A stretch of DNA of 64,000 nucleotides from Pseudofrankia saprophytica (lineage in GTDB: Bacteria > Actinomycetota > Actinomycetes > Frankiales > Frankiaceae). Position 1 is the first letter of the stretch. The number at the start of each line of letters is the position of its first letter. The stretch spans positions 2,749,258 to 2,813,257 of the forward strand of contig NZ_KI912266.1 of assembly GCF_000235425.2 (NCBI RefSeq). Direction: 5' to 3'. Position numbers and translations under genes: made by a program. This document shows positions 54,981 through 64,000 of the stretch, in pieces. The notes below the pieces were generated by a model. It did no database searches, was not told the origin of the DNA, and worked only from the letters and a program-made list of their open reading frames with translations.

Positions 54981-55574
54981 GTGACCACGTCGGGTGACGA
55001 TCGTCGGCCCACCCCGGCGGCGCGGGCCAGGCCGGCCGCGGGGGAGCGCCCGGTAGGGGCGTGGCCAGGGCTACGAGCGATGCCGGCGACGTCCGGGCGC
55101 GACGTCGGCCTGCTCCTGCTCCGCGTCACCATCGGCGTGATCATGTTCGGTCACGGCACCCAGAAGCTGTTCGGGTGGTTCGGGGGTGGCGGCCTGGACG
55201 CCACCGCGGCGTCGTTCGGCAGGCTCGGCTACCCGGCGGCCCGGGTGTGCGCGGTCGTCGCCGGGCTGACCGAGGCCCTGGGTGGGGCGGGCCTCGCGCT
55301 GGGGTTCCTCACCCCGCTCGCCGGCGCCGCCATCCTCGGCACCATGATCAATGCGATGGCGGCCGTCTGGCACGGCAGCCTGTACGGATCGGACGGCATC
55401 GAGTACGAGGTCCTTCTCGCCATGACCGGCGCGTCCCTCGCGCTGACCGGCCCCGGCCGCTACTCGATCGACGACTACCTCGGCGGGCTGCGCGAGCCCC
55501 GCTGGCCCGTCGGCGCCGCCGCGATCGTTCTCGGTCTCGTCCTCGCCGCCGTCGTCCTGATCATCCGCGGCTGA
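54981..55574 (+). CDS. DoxX family membrane protein
   Basis: A 197-aa (from GTG 54981) four-helix membrane protein of the DoxX/DoxD-like family. It reads GLLLLRVTIGVIMFGHGTQK, LFGWFGGGGLDATAASF, then GLALGFLTPLAGAAILGTMI and GYIDDYLG-like RYSIDDYLGG. The GTG has GGAGG 5 nt upstream; ATG 54969 is an alternative. The N-terminal 45 residues are cytoplasmic and Arg/Pro-rich. In mycobacteria a DoxX protein works with superoxide dismutase and a sulfurtransferase; none are here. Physiological role unclear. Confidence 0.88.
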   Translation: MTTSGDDRRPTPAARARPAAGERPVGAWPGLRAMPATSGRDVGLLLLRVTIGVIMFGHGTQKLFGWFGGGGLDATAASFGRLGYPAARVCAVVAGLTEALGGAGLALGFLTPLAGAAILGTMINAMAAVWHGSLYGSDGIEYEVLLAMTGASLALTGPGRYSIDDYLGGLREPRWPVGAAAIVLGLVLAAVVLIIRG

Positions 55575-55800
55575 CGGCGCCCGGTTCGTCTCGAAACCGG
55601 GCGAAACGCCCCAGGGCCGTCCTGGAACGTTTCCGACGACCGGGCGATGGCATTGTCGCCGCGTCGTGTCCGAGGTCCGACAACAAACCGCCGTACCGCC
55701 GGCCGAATCGCTCCGTAGCATCGACCCGGAAACAACGATGTCTTCGACGGAGAAGGCGGCCGAATCATTCCCGTCCGCCGTCCGGCCAGCGGGAGGAAGA

Positions 55801-56325
55801 ATGAGCGCGACCGCCTCGTCCATTGTCAGTCTGTCCAAGGACAGTGTCATCGTCGCGACGCCTACCGGTCAGGTGGCGCTGTTTCCCGGCTGGCGTGGCC
55901 CGGCGGCGGTGTGGGTGAAGGGCCGCGGCAACGCCTACGAGTGGGGCGTCTTCGCGGTCTCGGCGACCGACGTCGCGTTCGCGTCCCCGCGCGGCGAGCT
56001 GTTCCGCGCGCCCCGGCAGGGCACCGCCGTCAGCTGGCCGTGGTGGTCCGGCCGGATGATCGCCCACCTGCGGCTCCCGGGCGGCCAGAAGCACGCCGTC
56101 GCCTTCAGTCGCCCGTTCCCCGAGATGGCCGGGCCGGACCCGGCCGCCACCCGCCTCGCCATCGAGGTGCTGGGCGCCAATGGCGTCCTTCCGGCCGGCG
56201 GCCCGCACGCGCTGGAGGGCACCCGCATGTACTCCGAGATCGGCGAGGCCATCCGCGGCCTCGTGGACCTCGTGGCGGGATCCCGTCGTTCGAAGGCCGT
56301 CCGCGCGCTTCTCGCGTCCGCCTGA
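55801..56325 (+). CDS. Hypothetical actinobacterial protein
   Basis: A 174-aa soluble protein I cannot assign. ATG 55801 is chosen because GGGAGGAAGA directly precedes it. The first 80 residues are beta-rich (VSLSKDSVIVATPTGQVALF, then VFAVSATDVAFASPRGELFR) with several Trp residues (GWRGPAAVWV, SWPWWSGRM). The second half is helical, ending DLVAGSRRSKAVRALLASA. It has no membrane helix. A bidirectional terminator follows. Confidence 0.65.
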   Translation: MSATASSIVSLSKDSVIVATPTGQVALFPGWRGPAAVWVKGRGNAYEWGVFAVSATDVAFASPRGELFRAPRQGTAVSWPWWSGRMIAHLRLPGGQKHAVAFSRPFPEMAGPDPAATRLAIEVLGANGVLPAGGPHALEGTRMYSEIGEAIRGLVDLVAGSRRSKAVRALLASA

Positions 56326-56340
56326 CGCCGCCGACGGCCG

Positions 56341-56378
56341 CCGGGGTGGGCAGGTGCTCGGCGCCCTGCCCACCCCGG
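56341..56378. terminator. Bidirectional terminator with 14-bp stem
   Basis: CCGGGGTGGGCAGG (56341-56354) and its perfect complement (56365-56378), 10-nt loop, exactly between the convergent hypothetical and sugar-permease genes. Confidence 0.75.
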
Positions 56379-56380
56379 CC

Positions 56381-57271
56381 TCAGCGCAGGCCCGAGCGGA
56401 CGAAGGCGTCGATGACCTGGCGCTGCAGCACCACGTAGAGGGCGAAGATCGGCAGGCAGGCGAGGCCCGAGGCGGCCATGATGGCGCCCCAGTCGTTGCC
56501 CTCCTGGGTCAGGTAGCCGCGGATCCCGAGCTGGATCACCGAGTTCGCCCGCTGCAGCACCAGCGCCGGCCAGAAGTACTCGTTCCAGGCGCTGATGAAC
56601 AGCAGGATCCCCAGCGACGCGAGCACCGGGCGCATGTTGGGGACGACGACCGTCCACAAGGTCGTCCAGGATCCCCGCCCGTCGATGCGGGAGGCGTCGA
56701 GCAGCTCGCGCGGGAAAGCCTGCATGTGCTGGCGCAGCATCAGCACAGCCAGGGCCGAGCACAGGCTCGGCACGATGACGCCCGCCAGGGTGTTCAACAG
56801 GCCCAGCTTGTTGAGCACCAGGTAGTTGGAGATCATCGTCACCTGGAACGGGACCAGCCAGGTGGCGACGAACAGCAGGAAGAGAACGTTCCTGCCACGG
56901 AAGTCCCAGGCCGCGAACGCGTAGGCGGCCAGCAGGCAGACGAGTAGCTGGCCGACGGTCGACCCGACCGCGATGACCAGCGTGTTGGCCAGCAGCACCG
57001 GGACGTCGAGCGTGTCCAGTACGTAGGTGTAGTTGCGCGCCGACAACGGCCACGGCAGCGGGTTCTGGCTGAGGATGTCGCCGGGCCGACGGACCGACCC
57101 GGCGTACATCCAGTAGATCGGGACGATGCTGACCAGGCTCAGCGCGACCATCACCGCGTGCCGGCCGGCCGTCGCCGCCCAGGCCCACCGTGGCCTGGGC
57201 GGCGCGCCGGCGGGCGGCCCACCCCACGTCGCGGTGCCGGTGTCGCCAGCCTCGGCCGAGATGAGGCTCAT
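56381..57271 (-). CDS. CUT1-type ABC importer, permease 2 (MalG-like)
   Basis: A 296-aa inner-membrane permease with six helices. ATG 57271 has GAGGAG 9 nt upstream. The EAA motif is ELLDASRIDGRGSWTTLWTV, then VVPNMRPVLASLGILLF; WATWLVPFQVTMISNYLVL and SAWNEYFWPALVLQ are typical for the MalG/UgpE group. It pairs with the MalF-like permease encoded just upstream. Last gene of the operon that begins near 63043. Confidence 0.9.
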   Translation of the reverse strand: MSLISAEAGDTGTATWGGPPAGAPPRPRWAWAATAGRHAVMVALSLVSIVPIYWMYAGSVRRPGDILSQNPLPWPLSARNYTYVLDTLDVPVLLANTLVIAVGSTVGQLLVCLLAAYAFAAWDFRGRNVLFLLFVATWLVPFQVTMISNYLVLNKLGLLNTLAGVIVPSLCSALAVLMLRQHMQAFPRELLDASRIDGRGSWTTLWTVVVPNMRPVLASLGILLFISAWNEYFWPALVLQRANSVIQLGIRGYLTQEGNDWGAIMAASGLACLPIFALYVVLQRQVIDAFVRSGLR

Positions 57272-57299
57272 CGTCGCGCGCTCCTCGCAGTCGTCGATC

Positions 57300-57338
57300 A
57301 TCGGTCGGTCGTCGTCGGTCGTCGTCGTCGGTCGGTCG
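57300..57338. repeat. TCGGTCGTCG short tandem repeats between permease genes
   Basis: A run of TCGGTCG and TCGTCGTCGG units fills most of the 67-bp gap between the two permease genes. Slippage here could change spacing but not a protein. Confidence 0.6.
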
Positions 57339-58301
57339 TCAGTTGTCGTGGAAGCTGAAACGGTCGGCGAGCGCCACCAGCCCGGCGGCGATGAGGCCGA
57401 AGACGACGAAGAACACGATCCCGGCGGCCGACGCGAGGCCGGAGTCGAAGTTGCGGAAGCCCAGCTCCCAGAGCAGGTAGTAGACGTTCGTCGAGCTTTC
57501 CGCCGGGCCGCCCTGGGTGAGGGAGTCCAGCAGCGGGAACGTCCACTGCCCGGAGAGCAGCACGGTCATCAGCACCAGGAACAACAGCGTCGAACGCAGC
57601 AGCGGCAGCGTGACCCAGCGCAGGATCTGCCAGCCGGTCGCCCCGTCGATCGCGGCGGCCTCGGCGTAGTCGGCGCTGATCCCGGTCAGGCCCGCCGAGA
57701 CGACGAGCACGGCGAAGCCGCACATCGACCACGCGGTGATCGCGAGGATGGCCGGCAGCGCGGTCGACTCCTCGCGCAGCCAGTTGTGCGGCGCCATGCC
57801 GAACCAGCCGAGCGCCTGGTTGGACAGGCCGGTCGGGTCGAGCAGCCAGCGCCACACCGCCGCCGCCGCGACGGGCGCGACCAGCATCGGCGTGAACACG
57901 AGTGCCCGGTAAGCGTCGCGCGAGCGCCCGCCGAGCCGGCGCGTGACCAGTGCGACGGCGGTCGGCAGCACCACCGAGAACGGCAGCAGGCAGACGATGT
58001 AGATCACGGTGTTGACGGCGGCGTGCCGCAGGCCCGCCTGCGTGAACACCTGGCGGTACTTGTCGAGGCCGACGTAGGTCATCGGCGACGTCGGCAGCAG
58101 GTTCCAGTCGTAGAAGGACAGCTGCACGGCCTCGACGAGTGGCTTGTACGTCCAGAGCACCAGGCAGGCGAGCGCGGGCAGCAGGTACAGGTAGGGCGGG
58201 GTGGCCGCGAGCAGGCGCCGGGCCAGCGCCGGCCGGGCCGCCTGGACGGCGGCCCGGCCCTCGCCGGCGAGCGTCGCGGGGGCGGCGAGCTCGACGAACA
58301 T
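57339..58301 (-). CDS. CUT1-type ABC importer, permease 1 (MalF/UgpA-like)
   Basis: A 320-aa permease with six helices. It reads PPYLYLLPALACLVLWTYKP, SFYDWNLLPTSPMTYVGLDK, then the EAA loop YAEAAAIDGATGWQILRWVT, LPLLRSTLLFLVLM. GAGGTATAGGCGCCG precedes ATG 58301. It is 6 bp after the metallophosphoesterase gene, so the two are cotranscribed. The sequence fits transporters of sugars, polyols or glycerol phosphates. Confidence 0.9.
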   Translation of the reverse strand: MFVELAAPATLAGEGRAAVQAARPALARRLLAATPPYLYLLPALACLVLWTYKPLVEAVQLSFYDWNLLPTSPMTYVGLDKYRQVFTQAGLRHAAVNTVIYIVCLLPFSVVLPTAVALVTRRLGGRSRDAYRALVFTPMLVAPVAAAAVWRWLLDPTGLSNQALGWFGMAPHNWLREESTALPAILAITAWSMCGFAVLVVSAGLTGISADYAEAAAIDGATGWQILRWVTLPLLRSTLLFLVLMTVLLSGQWTFPLLDSLTQGGPAESSTNVYYLLWELGFRNFDSGLASAAGIVFFVVFGLIAAGLVALADRFSFHDN

Positions 58302-58307
58302 CGGCGC

Positions 58308-59213
58308 CTATACCTCGGTGAGCTTCTCGAGGTCACGCGCCGCGGTGTCCGCCTCGGCGTTGAACTCGTCGGCGAAGCGGGCCAGCGTCTCCGGCGTCAG
58401 CTCGTAGATCTTGTCGCCGACCGTCACCGGGATGACCGTGGCGACGGCCTGGCCGGGGTAGACGTCGACCCGGGTGAACAGGCCGCCGGTCACGCCGGCG
58501 TAGCCGCCGGCCGGGCCGAGCGCGCGCGCCGAGTAGGAGACGGCGCCCGCGACCAGGACGGGCACGCCGCCGAGCACCCCGGCCGTGGCATGGTGCGCAT
58601 GCCCGCACAGGACGATCCGCACGTCGGTGCCCGCGATGACCTTGGCGAGCCGCTCCGGCTCGGCCAGCACCATCGAGTTCAGCATCGCGATCGGCGACGG
58701 CACCGGCGGGTGGTGCAGCGCGAGGATCGTGCCGGCCGGCGCCGGGGTGGCGAGTTCGGCGGCGAGCCAGTCCAGCTGGGCGTCGGTGAGCTCGCCGAGG
58801 GCCTCGCCCGGCTCGGTCGAGTCGAGCGCGATGATGCGCAGGTCGCCGGCCCAGTGGACGTGGTCGTACGGCTCGGTCGTCGGCTCGGCGTCGAGCAGGC
58901 CCTCGCGGAACGGCCCGCGGTTGTCGTGGTTGCCCATCAGGTAGAGCACGGGCAGGCCGAGCCTGCCCGCGCGCTTCTCGACGTAGGCGCGCAGCCGCCG
59001 GTAGGAGGCCAGGTCGCCGGCGTCGGCCAGGTCGCCGGTCAGCAGCAGCGCCGCGACGTCGAGGCCGGACTCCTCGATCTGGTCGAAGGCGGCGGCGACG
59101 TTGGGCAGGGTGTCGAACATCCCGTGGTAGAGCTCGCCCTCCGGGACGATGTGGGTGTCCGAGAACTGGATGACGGTGTGGGTCGGGGACGGGGCGTCGG
59201 TGATGAGGCGCAT
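58308..59213 (-). CDS. Calcineurin-like metallophosphoesterase (CpdA/GpdQ-like)
   Basis: A 301-aa dinuclear-metal phosphoesterase with no signal peptide. ATG 59213 has GGAG 6 nt upstream. The metal-binding blocks are all present: QFSDTHI (Asp19, His21), LLTGDLADAGD (Asp61), MGNHDNRG (Asn95, His96), ALHHPPVP (His) and CGHAHHATA (two His). These match 3',5'-cyclic nucleotide phosphodiesterases and glycerophosphodiesterases of the GpdQ type. Lying inside an ABC importer operon, it probably splits the imported phosphodiester in the cytosol (inference). Confidence 0.87.
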   Translation of the reverse strand: MRLITDAPSPTHTVIQFSDTHIVPEGELYHGMFDTLPNVAAAFDQIEESGLDVAALLLTGDLADAGDLASYRRLRAYVEKRAGRLGLPVLYLMGNHDNRGPFREGLLDAEPTTEPYDHVHWAGDLRIIALDSTEPGEALGELTDAQLDWLAAELATPAPAGTILALHHPPVPSPIAMLNSMVLAEPERLAKVIAGTDVRIVLCGHAHHATAGVLGGVPVLVAGAVSYSARALGPAGGYAGVTGGLFTRVDVYPGQAVATVIPVTVGDKIYELTPETLARFADEFNAEADTAARDLEKLTEV

Positions 59214-59296
59214 GGTGGGCTCCGCGTTTCTGTTGCTAGGAGACATAGGCCGCCGGGTGCGCGAAGGAAGAGCATTTTCGCGCCCCCTTTGGCCCT

Positions 59297-60199
59297 CTAG
59301 GAAAGGTCGTCGGCGACGAGCAGGGCCTCGGTTAGCGCGTCGAGCCGCTCGGCCGTCGCGCCATGGGCGAGCAGGTAGCCGCGGGCACCGCCGTGGGCCG
59401 CCCGGACACGCTCCAGCGCCGCGCGGATCAGCTCGGGCGGGGCCGCCATCAGGCCCGCCGGCAGCCGGCGTGCGTCCCCGCCGCCGCTGGTGACCGCGGT
59501 GAGCCGGCGCAGCGCGGCGATCGCCTCGTCGTGCAGCAGCTCGGCGGTGAGCGCGTAGTCGCGGACGATCACCTCGTCGGGGACGCCGAGCAGGTCCAGC
59601 ACCAGCATGATCGTCAGACCGGTCCGGTCCTTGCCGGCGCTGCAGTGCACGATCGCCGGCAGCGCGCCCGGCTCGGCCAGTGCCAGCACGACCGCGGTGA
59701 GCCGGTCGCCCTTGTTGTCGAGGATGAAGTCGTAGATAGCGGCGAGGTCCATCTCCAGGCCGGCCGCCTGCGCGGCCCGCACCCCCTCGGCCGCCGCCGC
59801 GCCCGTGCCCGGCGCGTTCTCGCCCGCCTCGCCCGTCGCCGCATCCGTGGCGGTGTCGGTCGTCGCCACGGACGGCAGCGGCGAGCCGCTGGAGTACAGC
59901 GGCATCCGGATCGTGGTGATCGGCAGCCGGCCGAGGGCGTTCGGCTCGTGCGCGACCTCCGTGTCCTCGCGCAGGTCGACGACCGTGCGTACCGGGATCT
60001 GGGCGAGCACCGCGCGGGCCTCGTCGCCGAGGCCGTGCATCGCGGCCGAGCGCAGCAGCGTGCGGCGCCGGACCCGGCGCCCGCCCGCGGCCGGGTAGCC
60101 GCCCACGTCGCGCAGGTTCAGCGCCCCGGGCAATCCGAGCACCCGGTCGGCGTCCGCCGGGTTGCCGAGATCGGGGGTCACGTCAAGTTCGAGATTCAT
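59297..60199 (-). CDS. Tyrosine-phosphatase-like (Y_phosphatase3) protein
   Basis: A 300-aa phosphatase with the P-loop VHCSAGKDRTG (Cys186) and the family's N-terminal signature NLRDVGGY plus RRTLLRSAAMHGL. The GKDRTG loop is shared with lipid and inositol phosphatases and MptpB-like enzymes that act on phospholipid headgroups. A Thr/Ala/Gly-rich insert (about 105-140) interrupts the fold. GAGGACC before ATG 60199 sets the start. Second enzyme in the importer operon; with the metallophosphoesterase it could strip phosphate from the imported solute rather than act on proteins. Confidence 0.85.
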   Translation of the reverse strand: MNLELDVTPDLGNPADADRVLGLPGALNLRDVGGYPAAGGRRVRRRTLLRSAAMHGLGDEARAVLAQIPVRTVVDLREDTEVAHEPNALGRLPITTIRMPLYSSGSPLPSVATTDTATDAATGEAGENAPGTGAAAAEGVRAAQAAGLEMDLAAIYDFILDNKGDRLTAVVLALAEPGALPAIVHCSAGKDRTGLTIMLVLDLLGVPDEVIVRDYALTAELLHDEAIAALRRLTAVTSGGGDARRLPAGLMAAPPELIRAALERVRAAHGGARGYLLAHGATAERLDALTEALLVADDLS

Positions 60200-60326
60200 G
60201 GTCCTCAGCGTTCCAGAGGCTCGCGCTGGCGAGCGGTCGCTGTTTCGTAGAAGTCAGCCGCCGGCGCCGGCCACCCGAGGGGCGGGTGGCCGGCCGGTGG
60301 TGGGTGGCTGGGCAGGTGGAGGCAGG

Positions 60327-61709
60327 TCAGGTCTTCGGCAGCAGGTCGGTCGCCTGCTTCTGCGCGGCGGTCATCGCCGTCCGCGGGTCCTTGCCCTGGT
60401 AGATCGCGCTCTCGGCGGCGGACATCATCAGGTCGGTGATCTGCTGGTATCCGTTGCCCGGGAACGACACCCATGGCTGCAGCCTGGTCAGCTGGTCGAG
60501 GTTCGGCCTGATCAGCGGGTGCTGGTCGGCCCACGGCTTCAGGAAGGCCGCGTCGTCGACCAGGCTCGTCCGCAGCGGCAGATAGCCGATCTTCGAGGAG
60601 ATCTCGGTGTAGGCGTGGTCGCTGGTCAGGTACTTGATCAGCTCCCAGCCGGCGCGCTGCTTGGCCGGGTCGTTCGAGAAGATCGACAGGCCGGAGCCGG
60701 AGTTCGTCGGGACGGCCGGCTTCGCGCCGAAGCCTGGCTCGGCGGCGGCGGAGAGCTCCCAGCCACCGGACTGCGCGCCGGCTATGAAGGCACCCTGCAG
60801 GGCGGACGTCTCCAGCATCATGCCGAGATTGCCCTTGGTGAAGGCGTCCATGGCCTGGGCCTGGGAGAAGTTCGGGGAGGCGCCGGACTTGTACAGGTCC
60901 GCGGCCATCGACACCGCGCCGACGGCGGGCTCGTCCGCGAAGGTCAGCGACTTGCGGTCGGTCGAGACGACCTGGCCGCCGTTGGAGCGGACCAGGCTCT
61001 GGAAGCACCAGTCACCCGACCCCTTGGTGGTGCAGTCGAGATAGACGCCGTCCTTGCCGGCCTTCTGCTTGATGGCCAGCGCCGCCGCCTTGACCTCGTC
61101 CCAGGTCTTCGGCGGGTTCGCCGGGTCGAGACCGGCCGCCTTGAACAGCGTCGAGTTGATCCACAACACCGGCGTGGAGAACACGTACGGCAGTGCGTAG
61201 GTGTGGCCGCCCAGGTCGCCGAGCGTCGTGGCGGCCGGGGCGAACGGGTGCGTCCCGGCGAAGTTGGCCGTCACGGCGTCCTTGCCGACGAGGGCGTCGA
61301 GCGGCTTGGCCGACAGCGCCGTCGCGGCGAAGTCGAGCGCGTTGAAGGTGATCTGGGCGACGTCCGGCGGGCTGCCGGCCAGCGCCTGGGTCTTGATGGA
61401 GCCGACGAAGTCGCCCGCGGTCGTGCTCTGCGGTGGCTGCGCCTTGACCGTGATGTTCGGGTGCTCCTTCGCGAAGTCCGCGAGAAGCCCCTCGATGACG
61501 GGCTTCCAGGTGCCGGTGTTCGCGAGGTTGTAGCTCTCGAAGGTGATCGTCACCTTCTGGTCGGGCTTCAGCTCGGGGATCGTCGCCGCGGCGGCCGACG
61601 AGGCGCCGGCGGGCGCCGGGGAGCTCGATCCGCCGGTGGCGCATGCCGCCACCAGCGTCGAGAGCAGCGCGAGGCCGACGGCCGCGCGCCCGAGGCGTGG
61701 ACGTGCCAC
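60327..61709 (-). CDS. CUT1-type ABC importer, substrate-binding lipoprotein
   Basis: A 460-aa solute-binding protein of family 1. GTG 61709 has AGGAG 7 nt upstream. The signal peptide ends in lipobox LVAAC with Cys23. Mature features are KVTITFESYNLANTGTWKPV, PPDVAQITFNALDFA, YALPYVFSTPVLWINSTLF and GLSIFSNDPAKQRAGWELIK, which resemble UgpB-like binding proteins for glycerol-phosphate compounds as much as sugar binders. The ligand cannot be settled from sequence alone. Confidence 0.9.
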   Translation of the reverse strand: MARPRLGRAAVGLALLSTLVAACATGGSSSPAPAGASSAAAATIPELKPDQKVTITFESYNLANTGTWKPVIEGLLADFAKEHPNITVKAQPPQSTTAGDFVGSIKTQALAGSPPDVAQITFNALDFAATALSAKPLDALVGKDAVTANFAGTHPFAPAATTLGDLGGHTYALPYVFSTPVLWINSTLFKAAGLDPANPPKTWDEVKAAALAIKQKAGKDGVYLDCTTKGSGDWCFQSLVRSNGGQVVSTDRKSLTFADEPAVGAVSMAADLYKSGASPNFSQAQAMDAFTKGNLGMMLETSALQGAFIAGAQSGGWELSAAAEPGFGAKPAVPTNSGSGLSIFSNDPAKQRAGWELIKYLTSDHAYTEISSKIGYLPLRTSLVDDAAFLKPWADQHPLIRPNLDQLTRLQPWVSFPGNGYQQITDLMMSAAESAIYQGKDPRTAMTAAQKQATDLLPKT

Positions 61710-61876
61710 GTCAGGGCTCCTAACTTGAGCGTTGCGCGCGTGCCCGGTGGACCGCGGGCACGCCTGGGAGCCGCGCGGCCCAGGGGCGGGCCGCCGGTGT
61801 GTGTGGGATGCGGGACGGGAGCCGGCGGGCGTCAGGCTCCGGAGACGGTGTCGGGTGTCGGGTGTCTGAGTCGGCG

Positions 61877-63043
<1,167 letters not shown>

Positions 63044-63149
63044 AACCGTGCTCCCGTGTGACGTGGCACCCCTGCCGGATCCGTGCGAACGGCGCTGGGA
63101 CGCGGCCCGTGCCCGTCGGCGGAACTGGCGGAGATCCCTGGCTATGTAC

Positions 63150-63177
63150 GAACGTTCCATAGATCGGAAATTTATGG
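63150..63177. promoter_or_regulatory. AT-rich operator region of the importer operon
   Basis: GAACGTTC, an 8-bp palindrome (63150-63157), adjoins a second dyad CCATA (63157-63161)/TATGG (63173-63177) around GATCGGAAATT. This is the most A+T-rich stretch near the operon and lies about 110 bp before the ATPase start. It is the best candidate site for the RpiR-type regulator encoded just upstream. Confidence 0.55.
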
Positions 63178-63317
63178 ATCGCTGTTACAAGCTCAGGGTC
63201 CGAGATCCAGGTGAACGGTCCAGGTACTCGCAACGAAGCCGCGCGGACGGCTAGGGCAACGCTGTCCACGCCAACGGGGCGCGGGAATCCGCAGATGGCG
63301 CGTCTGTGAGCGCCGTC

Positions 63318-64000
63318 TCACGGCGCGGGCGCCGCCCGGTCCGCTCGGTCCGCCCGGTCCGGGCTGACGATCATGCTGTCGAGCAGGTCCCGTTGCTGCT
63401 CGAGCTGGCGCGCGAGCGACGTGCCCGCCGCGTCCTCGCCGCGCAGCATGACCGCCTGCTGCAGCGCGGTGATCAGCAGCAGCGACGGCACTCGGCTGCC
63501 GATCGTGTCGCTGCCCAGCGGCCAGTGCGGCGAGCCCACGACGAGGAGCGCGTCGGCGAGTGCAGGCAGCGGGCCGCCGGCGTAGCTGGTGATGGCGACG
63601 ACCGACGCGCCGCGGCCGCGCGCGATCTCGGCCACCCGGATCGTCAGGTCGTTCACGCCGCTGCCGGTGACCAGCAGGCAGAGGTCACCGGCGGACAGCC
63701 CGTTCGCCGCCAGCTGCTGTACGAGCGCGTCCGCCGGTGCCTCGACCGGCCGGCCGGCCGCGAGGAACCGCAGCGCCGCGTCCTGGGCGACCGGCGACGA
63801 TCCGCCGTTGCCGACGAGGAGCAGCCGGCGCGCGCCGACGAGCAGGTCGACCGCGGTGGCGAGCTGGGCCCGGTCGAGGCCGGCCAACGCGTCCGCGAGC
63901 ACGGAGGCGGCCGCCTGGAAGACCGCGTCGACGATCAGCTCCGGCGGGTCGCCGGCGCGCGGCTCGCGCAGGCCGCGGCGCCCGCCGCCTGGCGCGCCAG
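63318..64000 (-). CDS. RpiR/MurR-type regulator with SIS domain, N-terminus beyond the window
   Basis: At least 227 residues lie in the window and the frame is open to its edge. The SIS sugar-phosphate domain is clear: VGARRLLLVGNGGSSPVAQD, LVTGSGVNDLTIRVAEIARG, GASVVAITSYAGGPLPALAD. It is preceded by ELIVDAVFQAAASVLADALA, the normal linker after the RpiR helix-turn-helix, which must lie past base 64000. SIS domains bind phosphosugars, so the signal is likely a phosphorylated solute, matching the phosphatase-bearing importer operon it precedes. Confidence 0.82.
   Translation of the reverse strand, partial: GAPGGGRRGLREPRAGDPPELIVDAVFQAAASVLADALAGLDRAQLATAVDLLVGARRLLLVGNGGSSPVAQDAALRFLAAGRPVEAPADALVQQLAANGLSAGDLCLLVTGSGVNDLTIRVAEIARGRGASVVAITSYAGGPLPALADALLVVGSPHWPLGSDTIGSRVPSLLLITALQQAVMLRGEDAAGTSLARQLEQQRDLLDSMIVSPDRADRADRAAPAP

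Noticed and set aside
54739-54984. Small protein gene upstream of DoxX
   Set aside because: The frame spans the repeated GCATGC boxes and hairpin, has no recognisable family and ends across the DoxX start.

Overview
The window is high-GC DNA from an actinobacterium. Supporting signs are the actinobacterial insertion in the 23S rRNA, a mycothiol-dependent-type enzyme, an F420-type LLM oxidoreductase, a fused CydDC and a CGNR regulator. The mix of large SARP/LAL regulators, an EAD-type conflict protein and an Rpn-like nuclease with an EGK-rich tail suggests the Frankia/Pseudofrankia group. That genus call is inference.

Layout. 1-2.6 kb: 3' part of a 23S rRNA gene, 5S rRNA and a strong hairpin terminator. 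2.8-5.4 kb: an HAF-repeat lipoprotein and a membrane protein with an N-terminal effector-associated domain. 5.7-18 kb: single enzymes and regulators: quinone oxidoreductase, SARP ATPase regulator, CGNR regulator with a VOC/PPOX pair, a methyltransferase, a haem-oxygenase-like di-metal enzyme, a mycothiol-dependent-type enzyme, a CTP-synthase-like amidotransferase and LysR. 18-28 kb: an orphan MT0933-like antitoxin, a MarR gene overlapping a giant two-in-one ABC exporter, a secreted three-repeat protein, a globin and a LAL regulator. 28-31 kb: a polar amino-acid ABC importer. 31-32.5 kb: an Rpn-like PD-(D/E)XK protein behind a 31-bp palindrome, followed by the frameshifted remnant of a related tail. 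32.5-41 kb: an ethanolamine locus (EutC, EutB and an APC permease on the minus strand; class-III PLP enzyme, APH-type kinase, SDR and GntR regulator on the plus strand). 41-45.5 kb: NTF2-like protein and LLM oxidoreductase, DHA2 exporter, two-module Lrp/AsnC regulator. 45.7-54.4 kb: cydA-cydB-cydDC, a DsbA-like protein and ATP-type phosphofructokinase. 55-56.3 kb: DoxX and a hypothetical protein. 56.4-64 kb: a CUT1-type ABC importer operon with a tyrosine-phosphatase-like protein and a metallophosphoesterase inside it, led by an RpiR/SIS regulator cut by the window edge.

Most promising for something new: (1) the ethanolamine locus, which appears to pair the B12-dependent lyase EutBC with a kinase plus class-III PLP enzyme that could form a second, phospho-lyase route; (2) the RpiR-ABC-phosphatase-phosphodiesterase operon, which looks like import and dephosphorylation of a phosphorylated solute; (3) the orphan EAD membrane protein. 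No tRNA, CRISPR array, insertion sequence or prophage was recognised. All reading was by eye; no alignment or database search was run.
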